Shown here in pieces: positions 7,702 through 12,208 of a DNA stretch of 12,208 nucleotides. This stretch comes from an uncultured Salinimicrobium sp. (GTDB lineage: Bacteria > Bacteroidota > Bacteroidia > Flavobacteriales > Flavobacteriaceae), in contig CAMPJY010000078.1 of the NCBI GenBank assembly GCA_946887025.1, forward strand, positions 1 to 12,208. The letters run 5' to 3'. A model generated the notes under the pieces. The model saw only the letters and a program-made list of their open reading frames with translations, was not told the DNA's origin and ran no database searches. Each line of letters opens with the position of its first letter. The stretch's first letter is position 1. Both the position numbers and the translations under genes were made by a program.

Positions 7702-7792
7702 ATGAAAGGGAATCCCCCTGCTCTACATTCACGAGGATAAGGAAGATCTGGAAAGGGCTGTCCTGGCATATAAACACAGTAATAAATTCTAA
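7702..7792 (+). pseudogene. Frameshifted tiny gene or relic, unrecognised
   Basis: ATG 7702 opens AAA GGG AAT and stops after 12 codons. In the +1-shifted frame, 7706-7792 reads 28 protein-like codons (KGIPLLYIHEDKEDLERAVL, then a basic tail ending NKF) to TAA. Removing one G from the GGG at 7708-7710 would join ATG 7702 to this frame as a 29-residue protein. No family is recognised. It could be a broken small gene, the surviving end of a longer gene, a sequencing error, or chance. The rest of 7676-7872 shows no clear promoter or terminator. Confidence 0.25.
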
Positions 7793-7872
7793 GGGGACAG
7801 TCTTCCTTTCTTAAAATTAAACGCATATCTGCTTTTATTTCCTTAACTTAAAGCATTCAAAACCTTTCTGTT

Positions 7873-8532
7873 ATGGCACTAAAAGCATTATTTCTTAACT
7901 GCACCCTGAAAAAATCTCCCACCACCTCCAATACATCTGCCTTCATCAAAAACGCCGAGAAAGTCTTCCACGGGCTTGGGGTGGAGACGGAGGAGCTGCG
8001 GGTGGCGGATTATAACGTGAAACTGGGGAACTCCTCGGATGAGGGGGAGGGGGATGAGTGGCCCGTGATTTTGGAGAAGGTGAAGGCCTGTGATATCATG
8101 ATCATCGCCACCCCCATCTGGCGCGGCGACCGCAGCTCGGTCGCCAAGAGCGTGGCGGAAAGGTTTGACGGGGTCTGGGAAGAAGCCAATGAGGAAAACG
8201 GGCAGTATCCCACCTTCAATAAAGTCGGCGGAGTGATGGTGGACGGGAATGAGGACGGGGCTAAAAAGGCGATCTCCAGCATCTGCTATGATCTCTCGGA
8301 GCATGGCTTCAGCGTCCCGGTGAATGCCTTCACCTATTATGTGGGGAAAGCGGGGCCCGGGGACGCGTATATCAAGGCGGAAGGGGATAAGCATCTGTTT
8401 ACTAACAGGACGATGTTGCTGATGCTGCATAACCTGGTGCACCTGGCGAGGGTGTTGAAGGAGAATCCGTATCCTACGGATGTGAAGGGGCTGGGGGAGG
8501 AGGCGAAGCGGATGAGTAAGTCGGGGGAATAG
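7873..8532 (+). CDS. Flavodoxin-fold NAD(P)H-dependent oxidoreductase (FMN reductase-like)
   Basis: A 219-residue cytoplasmic flavoprotein of the NADPH-dependent FMN reductase/flavodoxin-like group. The first strand and phosphate loop read ALFLNCTLKKSPTTSNTS (5-22), a variant of the flavin-phosphate loop rich in Ser/Thr. Residues about 75-89 (IMIIATPIWRGDRSS) match the ATPIYWG-type segment that packs on the isoalloxazine ring. GGVMVDGNEDGA (119-130) matches the third flavin-contact region. The ATG start is preceded by an A/T-rich leader without Shine-Dalgarno, normal in this phylum. It probably transfers electrons to quinones, flavins or another acceptor; the substrate is not readable. It appears to be a single-gene unit, and codons are much richer in G/C at third positions than in the genes before it. 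Confidence 0.85.
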   Translation: MALKALFLNCTLKKSPTTSNTSAFIKNAEKVFHGLGVETEELRVADYNVKLGNSSDEGEGDEWPVILEKVKACDIMIIATPIWRGDRSSVAKSVAERFDGVWEEANEENGQYPTFNKVGGVMVDGNEDGAKKAISSICYDLSEHGFSVPVNAFTYYVGKAGPGDAYIKAEGDKHLFTNRTMLLMLHNLVHLARVLKENPYPTDVKGLGEEAKRMSKSGE

Positions 8533-8537
8533 CGTTA

Positions 8538-8553
8538 CGGGAAGGGTTTCCCG
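8538..8553 (+). repeat. Small inverted repeat just after the reductase stop codon
   Basis: CGGGAA (8538-8543) and TTCCCG (8548-8553) pair around a GGGT loop, five bases after the stop codon. A run of T occurs only further on (8567-8571), so it is not a textbook intrinsic terminator, but it may shield or end the transcript. It abuts the CGCAGAT repeats. Confidence 0.4.
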
Positions 8554-8588
8554 CAGATTACGCAGATTTTTGCGCAGATATCGCAGAT
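8552..8588 (+). repeat. Four direct copies of CGCAGAT
   Basis: CGCAGAT occurs at 8552-8558, 8561-8567, 8573-8579 and 8582-8588, with starts spaced 9, 12 and 9 bases. The words are separated by T- or A-rich fillers. CGCAGATT-type runs are common in intergenic DNA of Bacteroidota; no function is assigned. It leads directly into the palindrome array. Confidence 0.7.
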
Positions 8589-8598
8589 ACCGCTGCGA

Positions 8599-8708
8599 CA
8601 GGATCTGAAGATCCTGGCGCAACCGGGCGGGAATCTCCAGATTCCCGTAGTGCTTCACGGCGATCTGGAGATCGCCACCCGGTGGGTCCAAATCTGGAGA
8701 TTTGGACC
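8599..8708. repeat. Mosaic palindrome array, copy 1 (modules D-C-B-A on + strand)
   Basis: Four imperfect palindromes share the core ATCT-NN-AGAT but have different self-complementary outer arms. D is 8599-8616 (arms CAGG/CCTG), C is 8628-8647 (CGGGA/TCCCG), B is 8659-8676 (GGCG/CGCC) and A is 8685-8708 (GGTCCAA/TTGGACC). Centres are 30, 30 and 29 bases apart. Core centres are GA in D, CC in C, and GG in B and A. Read on the minus strand the order is A-B-C-D, as in 11966-12136. Each can form a stem with a 4-base loop. No transposase or cas gene is present. It fills most of the reductase-recO gap. Possible roles are REP/BIME-like element, transcript-end structure or protein-binding array; none is proved. 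Confidence 0.85.
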
Positions 8709-8713
8709 AGCAG

Positions 8714-8728
8714 GCCAGCCAGGCTGGC
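8714..8728. repeat. GC-rich perfect inverted repeat next to the array
   Basis: GCCAGCC, one A, then GGCTGGC form a perfect 7-bp inverted repeat. It has no ATCTGGAGAT core and no counterpart seen in the second array. It could be a terminal stem of the mosaic element. No T tract follows. Confidence 0.45.
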
Positions 8729-8777
8729 AGCTAACCCTTCAGCTGCAGCGCTATACCCGCCTTACCAAAATAAAGCC

Positions 8778-8785
8778 TATTTTTG
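8778..8785 (+). promoter_or_regulatory. Possible -7 box for recO
   Basis: TATTTTTG matches TAnnTTTG and lies 22 bases before the recO ATG, leaving a leader of about 15 bases. No TTG -33 element is seen upstream, where the palindrome array and GC-rich repeat lie. Weak, but the only candidate in this gap. Confidence 0.35.
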
Positions 8786-8807
8786 TTTGGCATTCTAAAA
8801 TCCATCC

Positions 8808-9527
8808 ATGCTCATCACCACCAGGGCCATTGTCTTCGGCAGCATCAAATACGGGGAGGCGGACCTGATCGTGAGCTGCTTCACCGAAAAAAAGGGGCTG
8901 AAGTCCTACCTGCTGCGGGGGATTCTGAAATCCAAAAAAGGCAAGCTGAAGGCCTCGCTGTTTCAGCCGCTTACTCAGCTGGAATTGGTGGCGAGTCACA
9001 AGGACAAGGGCACGCTGGAGCGCCTGCGGGAGGCCCGGCTGCTGACTGCGTACCGGAGCCTGCATTCGCATGTGGTGAAATCCTCGGTGGTGTTCTTCCT
9101 CTCTGAAATGCTGCGGAATTCGGTGAAGGAGGAGGAAGCCAATCCCCGGCTCTATGAATACCTGGAAACCACGCTCTCCTGGTTCGACGTGCATGATGAG
9201 TTCGCCAATTTCCACCTGCTGTTCCTGCTGAAGCTTACCAAGTACCTGGGCTTCTATCCGGATGATTCTGAAACAGATATGCCTGTGTTTAATCTGCTGG
9301 AGGGGGTCTTCCAGGAGCGGGACTCCGGCGCGCACTGTGTTTCCGGGGAAAATGTTGCCCTGCTGAAGCGGCTCTTGGGCATAAATTTTGATGCTCTTCC
9401 AGCCGTTAAATTAAACCAGTCCGGCCGCGCTGCTTTCCTGTCGATGTTGCTGGAATATTACGAATTGCACCTGCAGGGCTTCCGCAAACCCCGATCCCTG
9501 GCGGTGCTTAATGAGATCTTTACCTGA
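8808..9527 (+). CDS. recO: DNA repair protein RecO
   Basis: RecO acts in the cytoplasm in the RecFOR pathway, helping load RecA on SSB-coated single-stranded DNA and annealing strands. The 239-residue length is typical. The N-terminal OB-fold reads TTRAIVFGSIKYGEADLIVSCFTEKKGLKSYLLRG (4-38), with the characteristic KYGEADLIV and a basic stretch KSKKGKLKASLFQPLTQLEL that fits DNA binding. The C-terminal helical domain includes FANFHLLFLLKLTKYLGFYP, a strong RecO signature. The Cys4 zinc motif of many RecO proteins is absent, as is common in Bacteroidota. ATG 8808 is right because the OB-fold begins at once. Its TGA (9525-9527) overlaps the ATG of the next gene by one base. It is a core gene and a useful marker of the host chromosome. 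Confidence 0.95.
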   Translation: MLITTRAIVFGSIKYGEADLIVSCFTEKKGLKSYLLRGILKSKKGKLKASLFQPLTQLELVASHKDKGTLERLREARLLTAYRSLHSHVVKSSVVFFLSEMLRNSVKEEEANPRLYEYLETTLSWFDVHDEFANFHLLFLLKLTKYLGFYPDDSETDMPVFNLLEGVFQERDSGAHCVSGENVALLKRLLGINFDALPAVKLNQSGRAAFLSMLLEYYELHLQGFRKPRSLAVLNEIFT

Positions 9528-11929
9528 TGCGCAAAATTACCTGTCTGCTGTTGTTCCTGTGTTTTATGTCTGCCCACGCCCAGGAGGTGCTGGTGCTGGA
9601 TGAAGTCAGCCGCCAGCCGGTTTTCAACGTCGCCATCTACAACAAGGATAAGACCCGGAATACGCTTACCGATTTCGACGGAAAGGCGGATCTTTCTGCC
9701 TTTGAGGAGGAGGAGCCGCTCTTCTTCCGTCATGTTTCCCACCAGGTGTATTCCACCACCAAAGGGAGGCTTGCCCGCAGGGGTTATGAGGTATATCTGG
9801 TGCCGAATGAGAATCAGCTGCAGGAGGTGGTGCTGTCGGTGTCTAAATTCCGCCAGAGCAAGGCAGATCTGCCCCAGAAGGTGGTGAGCCTTTCTCAGGA
9901 AGATATAGTTTTTGCCAATCCGCAGACCGCAGCCGATCTGCTGGAGAGCAGTGGGCAGGTGTACGTGCAGAAGAGTCAGCTGGGCGGGGGCAGCCCCATG
10001 ATCCGCGGCTTTGCGACCAACAGGCTGCTGCTCACGGTGGATGGGGTGCGTATGAACACCGCCATCTTCAGGGGCGGGAACGTGCAGAACGTGATCTCCA
10101 TCGATCCGCTTTCGCTGAGGCGCATCGAGGTGGTGCTGGGCCCGGGCTCGGTGGTGTATGGCTCCGATGCCGTGGGCGGGGTGATGAACTTCTATACCCT
10201 GGATCCCAAATTTTCCTATGAAGACAAAACCAGCGTCTCGGGCAGGGGCTACGCGCGTTATGCCACCGCCAACAATGAGAAGACGGGCCATGTGGATATT
10301 TCGGTAGGCAAGGAGAAGTGGGCCTTCCTCTCCAGCCTCAGCTACTCCGATTTCGGGGATATGCGGATGGGAAGCCACGGACCGGAGGAGTATCTTCGGA
10401 ATGAATATGTGATCCGTCGCGATGGGGAAGACATCACTGTCCCGAATGACGATCCGCGAGTGCAGAAGCCTACGGGCTACAACCAACTGAGTCTGCTGGA
10501 GAAGCTGAGGTTCCGCCCCAATGATACCTGGGATTTCAGTCTGGGGCTCCTCTATTCCACCACCTCCGATTATCCCCGCTACGATCGCCTTTACCGCAAG
10601 CGGGACGGGGAGCTGCGCGCTGCGGAATGGTATTACGGCCCGCAGGAATGGCTGCAGACCAATCTTCAGCTGAACAAGAAAGGCGACGGCCCGCTGTACG
10701 ACAAGGCGAAACTGACCCTGGCTTATCAGCGCTTCGGGGAAAGCCGCAATGACAGGGATTACAATGCGGAAACCTTATTCCAGACGGAAGAACGCGTGGA
10801 TGCCTATTCCCTGAACCTGGACTTCGAAAAGGACTTCGGGAGCGATAAACTCTTCTACGGCCTGGAATACGTGCTGAACAAGGTGGGTTCCCATGGCACT
10901 GAAACCAATATCCTCACCGGGGAAAGTTTATCCGGCACCTCCCGCTACCCCAACGATTCCGACTGGCAGTCCCTCGCGGGCTACGGAAGTTTCCAGTGGG
11001 AGCTCACCGAAGGCCTGGCCCTGCAGACGGGCGCCCGTTACAGTTATGTGCTGCTGAACGCCCATTTCGACGATGCGGTGTACGACTTCCCTTTCGCCGA
11101 TGCCAATCTGGAGACCGGCGCCCTGACGGGGAGTGCGGGTCTGAACTGGAAGCAGAGTGAGGTGGTGAACTGGAAGCTGAACTTCTCCACCGCCTTCCGT
11201 GCGCCCAACATCGATGATGTAGGGAAGATCTTTGAATCCGTGCCCGGGATGGTGGTGGTGCCCAATGCTGATCTAAAGCCTGAATACGCCTATAACACCG
11301 AGCTGGGGGTGCAGCTTAATTTCGAGGAGGTGCTGTTTCTCGACCTCACGGGATACTACACCCATCTGGAGGATGCGCTGGTCCGGCGGGATTTTCAGCT
11401 GAACGGGCAGAGTATTATCGACTACAAGGGCGAGCCCAGTCAGGTGCAGGCGATCCAGAACGCTGCCTTCGCCTATGTGTACGGTTTTGAAGCCGGCGCG
11501 GAATTGCGCTTCCGGGAGGACCTGAAGCTGGTTTCGCAGCTGAGCCTCACCGAAGGCAAGGAAGAGCTCGACAACGGCGAGAAAGCCCCCATGCGGCACG
11601 CCGCCCCCCTCTTCGCCAATGCGCATCTGATCTGGGAAAAGGACAAGCTGAAAATGGATCTGTTCACGGAATACAATGGCGAACTGAGTTACGAGGAGCT
11701 CGCGCCTTCCGAGCAGGACAAGCCTTATCTCTACGCCATCGACGCCCGGGGCAACCCCTATTCCCCCGAGTGGTACACGTTAAACCTCGCGGTGCAGTAC
11801 CAGCTCCTCGATTCCCTCACCGCCACCGCCGCCCTTGAAAACATCACCGACCAGCGCTACCGCACCTATTCCTCAGGCATTTCAGCGGCAGGCAGGAATC
11901 TGATAGTGTCGTTGAATTATAGATTCTAA
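9527..11929 (+). CDS. TonB-dependent receptor, heme/hemoglobin-receptor-like
   Basis: An 800-residue outer-membrane receptor with a signal peptide (MRKITC, Leu/Phe core, AHAQ; cleavage near 18/19). Residues about 20-95 are a short CarboxypepD_reg-like domain (LTDFDGKADLS), then EVVLSVSK (100-107) as TonB box. The plug follows, about 113-224 (GGGSPMIRGF, LLLTVDGVRMN, RRIEVVLGPGSVVYGSDAVGG), then a barrel ending in NYRF. FRAP (557-560), NADL (580-583) and YRTYSSGISAAGRN (778-791) resemble motifs of the heme/hemoglobin receptor group, but the His often found between FRAP and NPNL is missing. The start overlaps the recO stop (TGATG), so the two are translationally coupled. No heme-handling genes are in the window, so the substrate is tentative; siderophore or another ligand is possible. 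Confidence 0.88.
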   Translation: MRKITCLLLFLCFMSAHAQEVLVLDEVSRQPVFNVAIYNKDKTRNTLTDFDGKADLSAFEEEEPLFFRHVSHQVYSTTKGRLARRGYEVYLVPNENQLQEVVLSVSKFRQSKADLPQKVVSLSQEDIVFANPQTAADLLESSGQVYVQKSQLGGGSPMIRGFATNRLLLTVDGVRMNTAIFRGGNVQNVISIDPLSLRRIEVVLGPGSVVYGSDAVGGVMNFYTLDPKFSYEDKTSVSGRGYARYATANNEKTGHVDISVGKEKWAFLSSLSYSDFGDMRMGSHGPEEYLRNEYVIRRDGEDITVPNDDPRVQKPTGYNQLSLLEKLRFRPNDTWDFSLGLLYSTTSDYPRYDRLYRKRDGELRAAEWYYGPQEWLQTNLQLNKKGDGPLYDKAKLTLAYQRFGESRNDRDYNAETLFQTEERVDAYSLNLDFEKDFGSDKLFYGLEYVLNKVGSHGTETNILTGESLSGTSRYPNDSDWQSLAGYGSFQWELTEGLALQTGARYSYVLLNAHFDDAVYDFPFADANLETGALTGSAGLNWKQSEVVNWKLNFSTAFRAPNIDDVGKIFESVPGMVVVPNADLKPEYAYNTELGVQLNFEEVLFLDLTGYYTHLEDALVRRDFQLNGQSIIDYKGEPSQVQAIQNAAFAYVYGFEAGAELRFREDLKLVSQLSLTEGKEELDNGEKAPMRHAAPLFANAHLIWEKDKLKMDLFTEYNGELSYEELAPSEQDKPYLYAIDARGNPYSPEWYTLNLAVQYQLLDSLTATAALENITDQRYRTYSSGISAAGRNLIVSLNYRF

Positions 11930-11965
11930 CTGAACGGGGCGCAGGCGCTGGTCGAAAAGCTGCTA

Positions 11966-12136
11966 CGGGAATCTGGAGATTCCCGCCCCGTTGCGCCAGG
12001 ATCTGGAGATCCTGTCGCAGCGGTTCGCTGGTCCAAATCTCCAGATTTGGACCCACCGGGTGGCGATCTCCAGATCGCCGTGGCAGCATTTACGGGGAAT
12101 CTGGAGATTCCCGCCCCGCTCCGATCTGGAGATCGG
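11966..12136. repeat. Mosaic palindrome array, copy 2 (modules C-D-A-B-C-E)
   Basis: Six palindromes with the core ATCT-GG/CC-AGAT: C 11966-11985, D 11997-12014, A 12030-12053, B 12062-12079, C again 12095-12112, and a shorter E at 12121-12136 (arms CCG/CGG). Centres are 30, 36, 29, 33 and 25 bases apart. The A-B linker CACCGGGT is identical to copy 1 read in reverse, and the C-D linker differs at one of 11 bases. Module order is cyclic with copy 1 (A-B-C-D), but orientation is opposite. The core centre is CC in A and B and GG in C, D and E, module by module. It starts 36 bases after the receptor stop. Confidence 0.85.
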
Positions 12137-12208
12137 GCGCAGCGAAGGCAGCTAAGCGGCCTACGCGACTTTTCCCGCATTATCCCCCTCCCTTTTCCCA
12201 AAATTCCT
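12137..12208. other. Window end with no recognised feature
   Basis: After the array the sequence is GC-rich (GCGCAGCGAAGGCAGC) and then becomes C/T-rich. No gene start, promoter box or terminator can be supported. Apparent minus-strand frames here are built from the palindromes. Confidence 0.4.

Noticed and set aside
7888..8691. Minus-strand open frame of 267 codons
   Set aside because: Antisense to the flavodoxin-fold reductase and running into the palindrome array; no domain is recognisable.
8599..8708. Regular 30-bp spacing of palindromes suggested a CRISPR array
   Set aside because: The unit that repeats is only a 10-base core; there are no unique spacers of constant length, the linkers themselves repeat in the second array, and no cas gene is present.
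9458..10486. Long minus-strand open frame of 342 codons
   Set aside because: Antisense to the second TonB receptor and GC-rich; the His-rich product looks like a shadow frame.
11926..12201. Minus-strand frame at the window end as a start of a further gene
   Set aside because: Its residues come from the palindromes and the same type of frame appears over copy 1; no start context or domain.

Overview
The window reads as Bacteroidota, most likely Flavobacteriaceae. It has two TonB-dependent outer-membrane receptors with N-terminal carboxypeptidase-regulatory-like domains and signal peptides ending in A-Q, a DUF4249 lipoprotein, a cysteine-poor RecO, few Shine-Dalgarno sequences, and several matches to the Bacteroidota -7 promoter box TAnnTTTG. 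All supported genes lie on the + strand. Genus cannot be fixed from the sequence alone.

Region 1 (1-4191) is a probable four-gene operon: a multicopper oxidase with all four copper motifs, a histidine phosphatase, a GNAT-like acetyltransferase with a cysteine-rich tail, and a secreted metallo-beta-lactamase-fold protein with a degraded metal site. Region 2 (4192-7675) is a leader with a promoter, then a TonB-dependent receptor/DUF4249 lipoprotein pair. The two transcription units begin with the same layout: an identical 19-mer, a second TAAAT word and a TAnnTTTG box at identical relative positions. This suggests one regulator controls both, so oxidase and receptor may serve one response. A metal-related role is only inferred from the copper oxidase.

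Region 3 (7676-7872) holds a tiny broken reading frame. After it, base composition rises from about 42-50% GC to about 62-70% GC in hand-counted lines. Region 4 (7873-11929) holds a flavodoxin-fold NAD(P)H-dependent reductase, recO, and a second TonB-dependent receptor with heme/hemoglobin-receptor-like motifs whose start codon overlaps the recO stop.

Two intergenic stretches (8533-8807 and 11930-12208) carry a mosaic palindrome repeat. Short imperfect palindromes share the core ATCTGGAGAT, each has different but self-complementary outer arms, they sit about 30 bp apart, and they follow a fixed module order (A-B-C-D). The two copies are in opposite orientation and bracket recO and the second receptor. 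The shared promoter architecture and this mosaic repeat are the most notable items in the window.
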